Assembly (NCBI GenBank): GCA_029379385.1 | Contig: CM055613.1 | Location: 22,541,652-22,605,651 of the forward strand | Length of the DNA: 64,000 nucleotides | Reading direction: 5' to 3' | Origin: Quillaja saponaria | Lineage: Eukaryota; Streptophyta; Magnoliopsida; Fabales; Quillajaceae | Part shown: positions 45,401-56,575 of the stretch, one piece after another | How the letters are laid out: every line of letters begins with the position of its first letter | How positions within the stretch are numbered: position 1 is the first letter of the stretch | The notes under the pieces: model-generated | What the model saw: only the letters and a program-made list of their open reading frames with translations | Database searches by the model: none | What the model was told of the DNA's origin: nothing | Program-made: the position numbers and the translations under genes

Positions 45401-46072
45401 ACCTAAAAGACGGTATATAAAAAGAGTTTTCCAAAACAAGTTCAAAACCACTTTCTAAAATTAAAGAGACGATTCCTACGGACTCGACATCATTCCCGAC
45501 TTTAAGCTTTGCCTCTAAATTACTTGGCTTTCTTTTGTGTTTGAACCCCTGCATGGTACAAGCAACATGAATAGTTGCACCACTGTCAAGCCAACAAGAA
45601 TTTGATGGCACATTAACTAAATTAGATTCAAAACAAACGAAAGCTAGTGAGTTACTTTCTTGTTTATTTTTCTTTTCTAATCGGGATTTTAATTTGAAGC
45701 AGTCTGCTTTCACATGACCTCTCTTTTTGCAAAAGAAACAAGTAATGTCCTTTTTAATTGCAGCCTTAGGACCACCCATAACAAGTGTTTAACCAGTACC
45801 ATTCCCTTTCCATCCTGAGTTTTCTTATGATGAGTAGATTTAGACTTACTCCGACCACCCTTGGTAGAACTAGGTTTGGAATGGGAAATAAAAAGTGCAG
45901 TTTCACTTTTTTCTTTCTTAAGCTTATCCTCCTTAGCCGCACACTTAAAGATAAGGTCATTGATAGTCTAGGATTCATTTTGGGTGTTATAGCCACATCA
46001 ATTGTACATGTGATAAAAATAGGTGATGGAGGGAAGTTAAGAATAAATTTAAATTACATCATCTGCTCTTAA
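42423..46072 (-). pseudogene. Ty1/copia gag-pol, almost complete from zinc knuckle to end (pair 2, minus copy)
   Basis: Minus strand. Gag end with CFFCKKRGHVKADC zinc knuckle (45698-45740); protease CWLDSGAT; pre-integrase and HHCC region LWHKHLGHIS with one Cys replaced (TFVDC); integrase core with HTDISGPY, FIDDFSRF and QNGMVERHN, which keeps all three acidic residues; RT from DKWIEAMREEM through KARLVAKSFSQREGVDF-like and FLNGDLAEEVYMVQPKGF to LYVDD (catalytic pair intact) and SYASAVGSLFYA-like; RNase H with GYSDSDFVG, QAEFVACY and YCDNSSAVFF. It ends at a TAG at 42423. Breaks include TGA for Trp at about 43521 and frameshifts near 43900, 44620, 45250 and 45780. The N-terminal part of gag is missing at 46072, where the inverted plus copy begins. 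Confidence 0.95.
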
Positions 46073-47709
46073 TAAATTTGTTGCACTTGTTCTTGATGTA
46101 GTTCCTCAACATTATAACACAGTTGCACAAGTAACTATCTCTAGCCCACTGCCAGGCATATGGGTTGATACTATGTGAGATGTGATGCAGCTCATAATGG
46201 TATATGAGAGTTAGTTGAACTTCTTTAGTGTTAGGTGTAAGGGGATTTATAAGACAAAGAATAATTCAAATAGGAGATTGAGTATTTCAAGTAAAACTAT
46301 AACCGAAGGTTTTCACTCAAGGAGAATATGTGCTTTTAGTAATATTTTCTCTCATGTCTCAACTAAAATAATAATATAATAAGTAACTAAAATTCTTTTA
46401 GGTGATTGTGACCTTAGTGACTCATTTATCAACCTTGAGTTGTTTCAGATGGATGTGTAAACATTTTTTTTGAATGGAAACCTTATCAAGCATGTTTACA
46501 TGATGAAGGTTTCAAAGAGAATGGAGGTAATAATCTTATATATAAGTTTAATAAATCTATCAAATGGTCTTATACTAGCATCTTAATAATGGTTCTTGAA
46601 ACTTTGATGAGGTAGTCATCTCTCTTAGTTATGTTCAGATAAGGTTGATAAATGAATATGCATTTAGGTTAGTGGAAGCAAGTTTATCATATTGATTTAG
46701 TGACACTAATTTAATGAATATACCTTAAGGTCAGTAGGAGCAATTTTATCATATCCTGATAATGGTTGATGATATATTACTTATCAATAATGACACTGAT
46801 TTATTTCATTAGGTAAAGTTGGTATTTTTTAAGACCTTTGACATGAAGGATCTTGGAGAGACATCTTTTTTTCTTGGTGTTGAGATATACCGAAATAGGA
46901 CTCACTTTTGTTAGATATTTTCCTGTAAGCCTATATTGATTAAATGTTGAATAGGTTCAATATGCATAAATGAAATACTGAGGATATACCTGTTATCAAG
47001 AGTGACAAGTTCAATTTAGATCAATGTCTCATTAATAAGTCTTAGAGAAAGTCAATGAGAAATGTGCCTTGTGCTAATGCAGTCAAAAGCTTATATGTTT
47101 AGGTTTGCACTAGGCCTGACTTGCTTTTGTAGTGGAAATTCTTGGCATAGTTAAACCTAGGATCAGAACATTAAGTTATGAAATATCTACAGAGAACTAA
47201 AGTTTTATACTATTACATAGAATGATTGATCACCATAAAGTAATTAGTTACTTTAATTCTGACTTTACTTGTTACAAAGATGATCTTAAATCCATTTCAG
47301 AATATATTTTGATAATAACTTGGGGATCTATATCCTGGAAATGTTCCAAGAAAAAGCTTCTTCCACTATATAAGCTAAGTTTTTTGCTTGTTATAGAGCA
47401 TCCAAGCATGGTATCTAATTAAGAATATGAAAACTTATCTTTGTGTGATTGTCTCGATTTTTAAACTGCTTAAGATCTATTGTAACAATAGTTCTACTGT
47501 GATCTTTTTAAAGAACAATAAGATATCTAGTACATCAAGAGTCGATGATTAGGGAATTTGTGAAAAAAAATAAGGCATTATGTTTGAACATATTGATACA
47601 GAAGACTGTTGTCAGATCCTTTAACCAAGGGACTTAGGACTATGGTTTTCAAAAATCATGTTGATAACATGAGTATTGTAGAGTCCTTTGATGTTTTGGT
47701 TAGTAGGAG
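46073..47709 (+). pseudogene. Ty1/copia RT and RNase H (pair 2, plus copy)
   Basis: Plus strand and heavily decayed. RT blocks: WVDTM-DVMQ, then KGIYKTKN, VTLVTHLS, TFFLNGNLIKHVYMMK, SDKFNLDQCLINKS, VPCANAV-SLYV, CTRPDL. RNase H: a weak TLILTLLVTKMILNPF stretch, ISWKCSKKK (47222-47422), and YCNNSSTVIFLKNNK. Gag, protease, integrase and the first part of RT are absent; the sequence starts at the junction with the minus copy. Clearly the same family as the minus copy but more diverged. Confidence 0.8.
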
Positions 47710-48366
47710 GTTGTTTTGTTCTATTCAAACTAGTTAGTATATTATGTATGCTATTTTGTGACCCAATACATCCTTGTTGGATGGTGTGTTATACTGATAA
47801 TAATAATTAATTTCACTGTGATATGATTAATATTGTCTATGCACATATGATTATACGACATGTCATTGCATTAAGATCTTAAGACTTGGTGTATGTTTTA
47901 AGTATGACGGTTTTGTCAATTTGGATATATATCTTAAACGGCATTAATTAGATATCTCGATATTATGGTTGAGACATACAAGCTTAAGTTAAGCTTATAT
48001 GATATTTAGTGCTTCTTGGAAGCATCCAGTTTATAATGAAATCACTCAAAGGACCAACAATAAAAATAACATATACTAATCATATTTGGATGTTATTTTC
48101 TTGTTACACTATCATATCTAGATCCCTTGCAGATTAGGTTGTTGGCGTTTGTAACTATGGATTGGTCTTGTGTTGTTTAATGGGCACTATGTTTGCCATG
48201 ATTTAGTGTTGATAACTTAGTTGGGTTGGATGATTTGAGGTGCATCTCAGGACCAAAATTTTTCAAAATTGTGGCCACATAAAAGTTATACCTTACCCGA
48301 GAGTAGTTTTCTAAAATATGTTTTCAAAATTTTAAAACTACAACTAATGTTGCCCTAGTGGGAGAA
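47710..48366 (+). other. 3' untranslated region of copia pair 2, plus copy
   Basis: Counterpart of 41733-42422. It ends in a TAGTGGGAGAA purine tract before the LTR. Confidence 0.7.
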
Positions 48367-48642
48367 TGCAAGAAATTCTATATGAAGCTGTCATTAATTG
48401 TATGATTTTGATTTTGATAAATACGGGTTTAAGGTTTGGTCTAATTGAGACAGGCTGGTAAGAGCCTATTTGGTTTATGTGATCATTTGAATAAAGCTCA
48501 AGCACACCTCTTTGTGTTAAATGTGGATTGGCAGTAAATATAGACTGAGTGCCTTAAGAAGTCTTTAATGGGAGGGCTCTTAGGGTTTGATTATAAATAG
48601 GCTAGGTCTCCTATCCTCTGTCAGTTAGTGCATCTTATCCCA
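48367..48642 (+). repeat. Ty1/copia 3' LTR (pair 2, plus copy), about 276 bp
   Basis: TGCAAGAAATTCTATATG (start altered from TGTTAGAAATTCC) to CTTATCCCA. It matches 41448-41732 in inverted orientation, including GGTTTAAGGTTTGGTC-like and GGGAGGGCTCTTA-like blocks. Confidence 0.75.
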
Positions 48643-49608
48643 TTGTGATACCATGAAAATTGAAAAATGAGAATGTAACCTACAATCATGAAAGAATAAA
48701 ATACATTAGATTGTAAAAATAAAAAAAGAAAATCAGTTCAAATTTAATGTTTCACCCTAATGTTAATGAGATATAATAATGCTATTCACTTGATAATAGT
48801 TTGTTTTATTAAAAAGCTGAAAGTTTTAGAGGATTACCTAAAACAATAAGCCTTTATAGTCTGTTCCATTAAAAATTACTGAGGAAAAGGAAAAATCAGT
48901 GATGATAAGGAATATTAACTTATAACTATAATTTATTGAAAAAAAAAAAACTAGAAAGCAAAACTAAGAAAATAAATTAAGAAACAAACTGTAATTCAAA
49001 ATTAAAATCCCTAACAGTGAAAGTTTTAATTGAATTTGAGCATTGATACCTGTGCCCTAACTGAAGGCCTTAATCTAGAACCAAATAGACCATGGATTTT
49101 TTGAGGTATTAACGGAAAGTTCAAGAAAAGGAATGGTGAATGAATTGAAGGAAATCTAAACATTGTGATGGATGAGTTAAGGAGAATGAGAGACAATGAG
49201 ACCTTATCAACTCCAAAAAATCAAGTAATAATTCCTAAAAATCTAGGACTTGGAAGAAGGCATAGGAGCATAGTACATGGAAAGCAATGAGCTCAGTTGT
49301 TTGAGCTCCAAATAGGAAGGAATTAAGGAACTGCCAAAAAATAAAAAATAAAAAATAAAAAAAATAAAACTGTATTGAAGCTGAATGAATAGTTCAGTTT
49401 GTGAGGATTTGTGCAATCGATTGGAATTTGATTTGGTGGAAAAAATGAATAAATTTGAGGGAATGAAAAGATATGGGATAGATTTGATGGATTGGGAATA
49501 CATAGGCAAAATATTATTGTCCTCCATGTATGGCCATGCATCACCCATCTTTCCCACAACAAACTAGCATATACACCATATATCTACAATACTCACAAAT
49601 GAATAGGG
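48643..49608. other. Unassigned region
   Basis: No gene recognised. It starts TTGTGATACCATGAAAATTG; read on the minus strand, CATGGTATCACA resembles a copia primer-binding site, but no LTR could be paired with it. A-rich tracts occur at 48938-48949 and (AAAAAAT)n at 49337-49369. Open stretches at 49243-49567 overlap on both strands and look spurious. Confidence 0.4.
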
Positions 49609-49778
49609 AGCATAGTGAAGGAAACCCCAATGTAGAATATATAGTGAAAGGCTCTCTCACAAAACGAAAGGCACATTTAGTATATTAGAGAGAACACGGT
49701 GAGGGAAATCTCACTGTAGAATGTAAAGTGAGAGGCTTCCTCACAAAACAAAAAGGCACGTTTAATATATTGGAGAGA
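49609..49778. repeat. Two-copy tandem duplication, about 85 bp unit
   Basis: Units 49609-49692 and 49693-49778 share GTGA-GGAAA-CCC-ATGTAGAAT, GTGA-AGGCT and CTCACAAAAC-AAAGGCAC-TTTA-TATATT-GAGAG. Confidence 0.85.
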
Positions 49779-50500
49779 AGGGTCACCAAAGGCCTGAAAA
49801 AAACCAAAAACTGACAATGTAACATTTTAAAGTTTTATTGAGAACCCAAGGCAAGATCATGCCAAGTACCTTCATCAACTCAATTAGTTTCCTTATGTGT
49901 TCATCAAAAAAATAAGGAGTAGTTATTTACAATTTAGAAGTAGAGTGTTAGAAGACAATTTTCTTCTTATCTTATATCTTATAGTGATTAAAAGTGACAA
50001 AAGGATTTCAAGACAAAATCTAGAATTAGAAGTTCATTATGTAATCTATATCAATCACATCAATGCAAGCTTTGTAAGTATTAAGCCCAACAGAACTATC
50101 CAAATATCATGTGTTTATAACCATCCCTTCGTAACCACGAAGATTATACAGGTCTAACTTCAAAGCTTGAAGATTGATTTGTAGAAGCGTGTGTCTATGC
50201 CCTCTAACCTTTGCCCTAAGGCCATCCCATTCTATCTTAATTTTTTCAATAAAATATGATATTTCAAGTTTTTCTAAAAGTAATACTAAGACTCTAATAG
50301 TAAAGATTATAATGCATATGCATCAATCTAATTTAAGAATTTGAATGTAAATTTTTGCATGGAGTATAATACTATAATTTAAATAAAGAATGTTACAGAA
50401 CTAGAATTCATACTTGTGTCCTCGGTATCCTCTGATCGAACAATCATAGTTAATGGCTATTGAAGATCTATAATTATATAGAAAGGAAAAGACAACTAAC
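49779..50500. other. Unassigned, intron-like
   Basis: No recognised content. A minus-strand GGTTTTTTTCAG acceptor-like site at about 49793 opens into the tandem duplication, but no supported exon follows. Confidence 0.35.
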
Positions 50501-50677
50501 AGTTAAGCTATGAAGAATTTCATCAAAAGTAGCTCTCATTGAGTGTCTTTGTGAAAATCCCCACATTGAAAGGGGAGAAGCAGATAACAATTGCATTAAA
50601 TCATGCAAAAACATGAGCCATTTTAAAACAAGTTTGTGAACACATAAAGAGATAAGACATAAAGAAAAAGAAGGATT
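50501..50677 (-). CDS. Putative host exon, unrecognised gene
   Basis: 177 nt on the minus strand, exactly 59 codons with phase 0 at both ends. A GAAGTTGACAG acceptor precedes it and a GTTAGT donor follows. It reads HKLVLKWLMFLHDLMQLLSA, then SPLSMWGFSQRHSMRATFDE and ILHSLT. The acceptor lacks a strong pyrimidine tract, so the true exon may start later. Same strand and phase as the candidates at 40039-40161 and 24944-25102, which is why I suspect a single TE-filled gene. Family unknown. Confidence 0.45.
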
Positions 50678-51056
50678 CTGTCAACTTCCAGCATTTGGAT
50701 ATTAGAATCAGCCAATTGAAGCATTTGACAATTCAACTCCTAAATAACTACAATTATATAAATATGTTATGAGAACTAAGAGAGGCACCACCAGACATTC
50801 ATGGCAAGCTATAACAATATATCATAAGAGGTGCAAAATTGAAAAATAGATTGTTATTTCTAGTACAGCTTTCAGTTACAGCTTTCAAAATCATGCTTGA
50901 GATAATAAGTCGTGCAAAGGGATCATAAACTTTCACTCTTAGAAGAGAGCCTCTTGAAGTCAAATAAATTATTTATGGTTAGTGAGTGCATGCAAGAAAA
51001 AGAGCAAAGCAATGTAAGATATTCTAGAGAAAGTGTGAAATTAAGAATAAGAAGTA
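50678..51056. other. Unassigned
   Basis: A minus-strand open stretch (ELNCQMLQLADSNIQMLE, 50690-50750) after a TATTTAG acceptor could be one more exon, but no donor fits well. The right end may belong to a copia 3' non-coding region before the LTR at 51057. Confidence 0.3.
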
Positions 51057-51270
51057 TGGTGGAATAGTTGAATAGTTTCCTTATATAGAGTTTCCTTGTT
51101 TAGTCTGTAATCAGTTTCCTTATTTCTAGCCTCGTTTAAGTTGTAACATAGTTGATTTAGCTTGTACATCACACATTCATATAGTATAAATATAGCATTA
51201 GTGTGAATGCTATATTCACTTATTTTCACCCATAAATGCATGGGTTCTCTCTCTCTATCTCTAAATGTCA
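51057..51270 (+). repeat. Ty1/copia LTR, 214 bp
   Basis: TGGTGGAATAGTTGAATAG to AAATGTCA, followed by a primer-binding site. Contains TATAAATA at 51185-51192 and a (CT)n tract before the end. No second copy in the window. Confidence 0.65.
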
Positions 51271-51271
51271 C

Positions 51272-51284
51272 TTAATATCAGAGC
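51272..51284 (+). promoter_or_regulatory. Primer-binding site, initiator-Met type (degenerate)
   Basis: TTAATATCAGAGC, close to TGGTATCAGAGC, immediately after the LTR. Confidence 0.65.
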
Positions 51285-51600
51285 AAGATTAGAGAAACTC
51301 TAATTTTTCCTGCTGCACCTCTTTCCAATAGTGTCTTTATTTCCTTTTCTTGTTGTGTCTCTTTCCAGCTAAGAATTCTTATTTTTGATAAACAAGGGCT
51401 TTGTTGTTAATTCTCATACTATCTAGACTTATTTTTTTTTACACCACCCATATCATCTGAATAGGAATCTTCTGATCCACCTACTGCCAGAATCTCAGCC
51501 TCACCAGATCTCGACTTTTTTGGGTATTTTCTCGATTTTATGCTATTTATAAAATTCCAGACCTATTTCTCAATCACAAATAGGTATGTCTAATTGAAGG
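51285..51600 (+). other. Copia leader remnant
   Basis: Follows the PBS. It has the pyrimidine-rich composition of a copia 5' leader, but no gag is recognised before the sequence changes to inverted gypsy family B near 51620. Confidence 0.4.
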
Positions 51601-51619
51601 AATTTTTATTACAATTCGA

Positions 51620-52430
51620 AATAATTCTCATACCCCCAAACTTAAGATTAACATTGTCCTCAATATTATAAGAAATGGCTTAAGATATCAAAAACTTCCA
51701 TGATACTTAAAGCACAATACGTCTTTTCTTAATGACTCCATGGCACACACTCAAACTTATATTTTTCTATTATGAAGAACGGGGTATAAATATAATTCCT
51801 TTTTTTTATTTTTTATTTATTTATTTTTTTTTTACCATATACTTCATAATCTTCTTAGAAAGATCAACATTCTTAAAAGTGAGGGGTTCAAAGAGAAAGT
51901 AAATAAGGGCTAGGCGAAAAATTAAATGTGGAACAAGAAAAAGTCAAATAGGCTTAATAAAGTAAACTAGGGATACAATACATCAAGTTTAGCTTGAAAA
52001 GTTCAAAGAGTCCAAAGATGACCTAAATCATGCTCTTAACTAAGTATTGTTAGGATTTTACCTCAAGAGAGAATCAAACAAATTCTAGGGTTCCTAAACT
52101 AAACATGAACTTTTCTAACATAAATTGTCTCTAAATAAGTATGTGAAGTCTAAGTAAAAGATCAAGTAAATAAATGTTAGGAAATCACATCCTAACAATG
52201 TTACTAAGACAGGCATTTAACATAAACTCAAACATGCCCATGACTTTCTAAAAATGAAAATCATAATTAACCATAGTATTATCATCGAATATGAAAAATC
52301 ATCAAAAAAACATTAGACATCTTAAGAAAAAGACTAAAAGATAACAAGTACATTAATGAAACCCTCTGCCAAACTTAAGACGAACATTAAAATCAATGAA
52401 AAAAATATAAAAAGAATAAGGATATGAAAA
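51620..52430 (-). mobile_element. Gypsy family B non-coding internal region, inverted copy
   Basis: The minus strand matches 5690-6130 and neighbours: shared GTAACATTGTTA-GATGTGATTTCC, TTATTTAGAGACAATTTATGTT and GCATGATTTAGG. At 51630 the minus strand reads TTAAGTTTGGGGGTATGAG, an internal polypurine-like stretch typical of Athila/Tat elements. It marks a second, inverted element whose LTR is at 55262-56381. Confidence 0.75.
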
Positions 52431-54009
52431 ACTCCTTATCAGAACATTTTATCTTCAGTACTCTACTCCTAATTCATCCTTTAAGACCCCCTTATATAAG
52501 CTTTTCCAAAATATATATAGTTAGGACCCAAAAATCTTAATAATGACTTCTAACTCCTCCAAAATACACATAACAAGGAATTAAGACCTGTACCACTCCA
52601 GATTTGTCCTTTAATGTGTTAGGAACAATTCTTATTTAGTGGTCCCATGCTGATTGAGACCATAACCCTTTGGACTAACCAGAACTTGCCTAAAATCCTA
52701 CATGGACCTAGCTATAGTCTAATAGTTTTAACAATAAATATACTTAGAACTAGATTATGAAATTTTATAAATATCATTTCAAGACCCTAAGCTACATTTT
52801 CTCTTTAGAATTGAAAACACTTGAAATACCCGATTTCCCTAACCTATAAAATCTGACCCTGTTTCATTTTAATAACCACTTAATTCCCACTTTTAACACT
52901 TTAAAACAGTAATAACTCTTCCCTTGAGCACCCGAGAGACCTCAAGAGTGAAAGATGAATCAGTAAGACCTCACTAGTTATAGGAAAGTGAAAAAGGAGA
53001 ATGTGCTAAATAACTCAACAACATACTAACTGAAAATAACTAGTTGCCATATTTTTTTATAAGAATATGAATTTTTACTAAGTAATGGAGAAAAGCAGTA
53101 GGAGTTTTAACTATCTTTGAATTTCCAGAATATACTCTTATTATTAGAAGGTTATTCATCCAAAATTGTTAGGCCCAAAAGTTAATTAGATTATCATTGA
53201 TTTCTTTTGTATTGTAGAAGTCACTCAAAATTATTAAAGAGTCAAGGAAGTAATGAAGAGTTTTATTTCCCTAATAATTTATGGCGAGATTCTATAATTT
53301 AAAAGATTACTCCTTCATTCTTAAGTTCATATATTGATAGTTAGATATATCCAAAGATCCAAATCCATCACTCTGCCCATCCACCCTTATTTCCACACCC
53401 CTAAACCAGCAGAAATACTATATTACCATAGAGTAATAAATTTGTATGAGAAAAGACTTCCTGGGATGCATCATTAAGAGACAAAAAAATGCATAATTGG
53501 ATAGGACAAGAAAAGAAACTAGGTGCGTCTTTCTTAACCAAAATTTTCTTGGAGCACTATACAATGAATAAAATAAGATGTAGTGTTCAATTGGCACTGC
53601 TCCTCATGCTGCTTGAAATGCCTTACCATGTATATACGGCTTTGATCAAAGACACGTAGCGAGCCAAGAAAAGCTTGCAAGTTACTACTTGGTTGTTGTG
53701 ACCCCTTGAAATTCCAGCAGTGCAGTAAACAAGGATAGAAATCATACCGCCAAAGGCCCAAGTGATATAAAGAATCTTAATCTAAAATTTTAATTTATTT
53801 TATTTTATGCATCTAAATGCAAGTGATTAAGGAAAGAAATCCTAATCAGCAAAAGAATGACAACATACTAATGAGTACTATTAAGAATATAAATGGCAGT
53901 AGATTAACCAATTAAAAACAAAAGTGTTGATAGCACACAAAAGCTCTAGCAAACAGCTTACCAGTAGAGCTGGATATGCTTCAAAATTGTCCAATTTCCA
54001 AAATTGCAT
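52431..54009. other. Unassigned region
   Basis: No recognised gene. TGTTAGGCCCAAAAGTT at 53168 could be the start of another LTR, but no end or second copy was found. The minus-strand open stretch 53534-53761 has no known motif. The part left of 54010 may be old gypsy sequence. Confidence 0.35.
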
Positions 54010-55252
54010 TGTCACGACTAGGGAATCGAATACCTCTAGACTTTAAGCTTTTATAGGTTTCTTGGAATGTAATACCATATTTTTGAATAAGGCAAAGAAG
54101 TTGACATTCCTGATTTGCTAAGATATCAAGAGCTCTCGTAGGGCTGTTTCAAGCTTTAGCTCTGACATGGCATGGAGGAAGAGGGTGGTGGATTAGTAGC
54201 TAACAAAGGAGGAGTTGGTTACTATACCAACTGGAAGGAAACCGAGTACAAGTAAGAAAGAAAATTACAGGTCTTGACTAAGAAGGAAAGCTAGAACTAT
54301 CTAGATCCACGGAGACAAAATAGAGAGAAGGAAGTAAGCAAGGTCAGTGGAGAGAAAATGAGTAGAGGATAACCGGCCAACAAAGAAAAGAAAAGAAGGG
54401 AAAAATATAAGAAAGAGAAAGAAATGAAAATTAAGTCAAGGTCAAAAAGTTAGAATTTGTGGTGTATGTTTAACCTTAGATACACATAAATATACACATT
54501 GTTAATTGCATTATTCATTTATTTACTTTACTTTTGTATTTAGTTATTTTTCATAATTAAAGTTATACATTATATTAAAAATTTAATTTCTACGGTATCA
54601 GGCTATAACAGTTGGTTAAAATTTGTGATTTACATTTGTTCTTATTATACATATGCTCTTTCATATTTGTACTAAATATTTACTTAAATTTATGGTATTT
54701 ATTGATTTAATTCCTTTTATACGCATACTATTTACCACCACTCCTAAATGTATACATCAATATTTATTTTATAATGAAAATTTATACATTACATTTAAAG
54801 CTCTGCTTTACGATATCGGGTTATAACATAAAGGGGATACGACAAAGTTTTTTAAAATAATATTTTAACTTGTGGTGGAAATTAAATCTTGAAATATATA
54901 TATATATATATACATTAATTTTTCCTCCACTAATTTACTTGGTTTATACATGTATTTCACTTAAAAATTTACACCAAATATAATTAAGTTCCAAGTCAAT
55001 CAAATTTTAATTTAATTGTTCACATATATAATTTATGTATCTATATATATAATTATAATATGTATTTACGCCAAATACTTGCATTTTTTTTTACGATCAA
55101 GAGTTATATAAATTGTTCAAATTTCATGTTTTAATATTAAGTATCATGTTCAATTAAATTATTATTTATTTAATTTGTTTATTTTATAACGAGAATTTAC
55201 ACATTACGCTTAAAACTCGACTCTGCGATATCAAGTTATAAGGGTTATAACA
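54010..55252 (-). repeat. Chromovirus-type LTR with three successive LTR starts
   Basis: On the minus strand three LTR-start-like ends occur: at 54610 (TGTTATAGCCTGATACC), at 54838 (TGTTATAACCCGATATCG) and at 55252 (TGTTATAACCCTTATAACTTG). Each is followed inward by a similar stretch (AAAGC--AGCTTTAA-TGTAATGTATAAATTTTCATTATA). The first unit plausibly ends at 54010 (AGTCGTGACA), giving a 601-bp LTR. The others look like nested or duplicated LTR starts. The purine-rich block 54170-54430 corresponds to that at 62120-62340. Confidence 0.6.
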
Positions 55253-55261
55253 GATCTCTCG

Positions 55262-56381
55262 AGAAATTGTCACTAATATCAAATAAGTATTAAAATTAAC
55301 ACAATCCTAATTTTATTCAAATAAAAGAATTATGGTGGAAAAACCTAATTTAAACTAAAACTAACAACTAACAAATTAAATTATAGAATTCAATAGATAA
55401 AGATCTAGAATTACAATTTCTCTCAACACTTCACTTGACTTATTATTATCTTATCATACTTAGTTATGGTATGAAATCATTAATCTAGGATTCTAATTGA
55501 ATTATAAGCATATATTTTATATCTTATAAATATATATCCCGTTTAACCAATTCAGTATATTCCTATAAGAATTAAGTTAAGCAAGATTCATTAAGATTAA
55601 ACTTGAATTGGCTACACATGCATATAGGTATATTCCTATCTTATATACAAATCAAATTCAACAATGTGTAAAATGCAATCAAGTGCTATTTCATTCAAGG
55701 CTAACCCGTAATTCACTTTTCCAAGTTAAATTGAGGATTCATAATTAATCTAATTGGTAGATAATCAACTAAAAGCATTATGCAAATAGTGAAATAGATA
55801 AATCATATACCAAACCCTGAGCAATCAATAAATAATAAAAATCATCAAGCTACATGTTGTGTTCAATTATAATCATAGAGAATAAATTAGTTCATGATAC
55901 CTAGTGTAAACATAAACTCAAATAAAACCACCATCTAATTAAATACAAAAAGAACTAAAAAATAGGGAGGAATAAAAGAAAACTAGAAGGTTGTCAATCT
56001 CCAATCAATTCTTATCCAAGCTCCTCTTGCATTCTTGCACCCTTGAAGGCTTCCTTTTTCTTTAGAAAATCTTAGTTTTAATTGTGTTCTTTGATCTCCA
56101 AGTCAATCCCCTTTAAATAAGCTTTAAAATCCTCCAATTTGACTTTCAATGAGACTCTTTCTTGCATTAAACCTTCAAAACACACAAAATAAGTGTAGAT
56201 TGATTAGAACTCATATTAAACACCTAAATTAGCCATAATCAATAGGATTCAACATCCTAATCCAATGAGGACTTCAGCTAGGTATTCAACTAAAACTAAG
56301 CAAAAACCAACTAAAACTCTAGAACATAGCTAAAATAATGAGTAAAAGGATGTAAAATAAGTCTATTTCCAAGAGTCATCA
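55262..56381 (-). repeat. Gypsy family B LTR, inverted copy, 1.1 kb
   Basis: The minus strand starts TGATGACTCTTGGAAATAGAC at 56381. Its first part matches 7073-7330 and its last part matches 3886-4370, so it is the most complete LTR of this family in the window. The end beyond TGACAATTTCTCG is lost at about 55262, where chromovirus LTR sequence abuts. Its start lies directly against the first preserved codons of a plus-strand gypsy RT (56382). Confidence 0.8.
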
Positions 56382-56575
56382 GAGGCTAAACCCTATTATG
56401 AAGGAGGTGGTGAAGAAAGAAATTATAAAGTGGTTAGATGCGGGCATCATCTATCCAATCTCGAATAGCTCATGAGTAAGTCCAATCTAGTGTGTGCCAA
56501 AGAAGGGAGGAATGATTGTCATTACTAATGCAAAGAGCAGACTCATTCTAATAAGAACTATGATTGGTTTAAGGG
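56382..56575 (+). pseudogene. Athila/Tat-like RT, first segment (interrupted)
   Basis: Plus strand: RLNPIMKEVVKKEIIKWLDA, GIIYPISNSS, CVPKKGGMIV, then RTMIGLR, the fingers of an Athila/Tat-type reverse transcriptase. Two Trp codons have become stops. Upstream RT, protease and gag are not present; an inverted LTR lies directly to the left. The frame breaks off at the inserted LTR (56576) and picks up after 59887 with the next residues of the same motif. Confidence 0.85.

Noticed and set aside
48643..48700. Possible minus-strand copia PBS (CATGGTATCACA)
   Set aside because: No LTR could be paired with it; the short match may be chance.
53168..53420. Possible LTR starting TGTTAGGCCC
   Set aside because: No matching end, PBS, PPT or second copy found.
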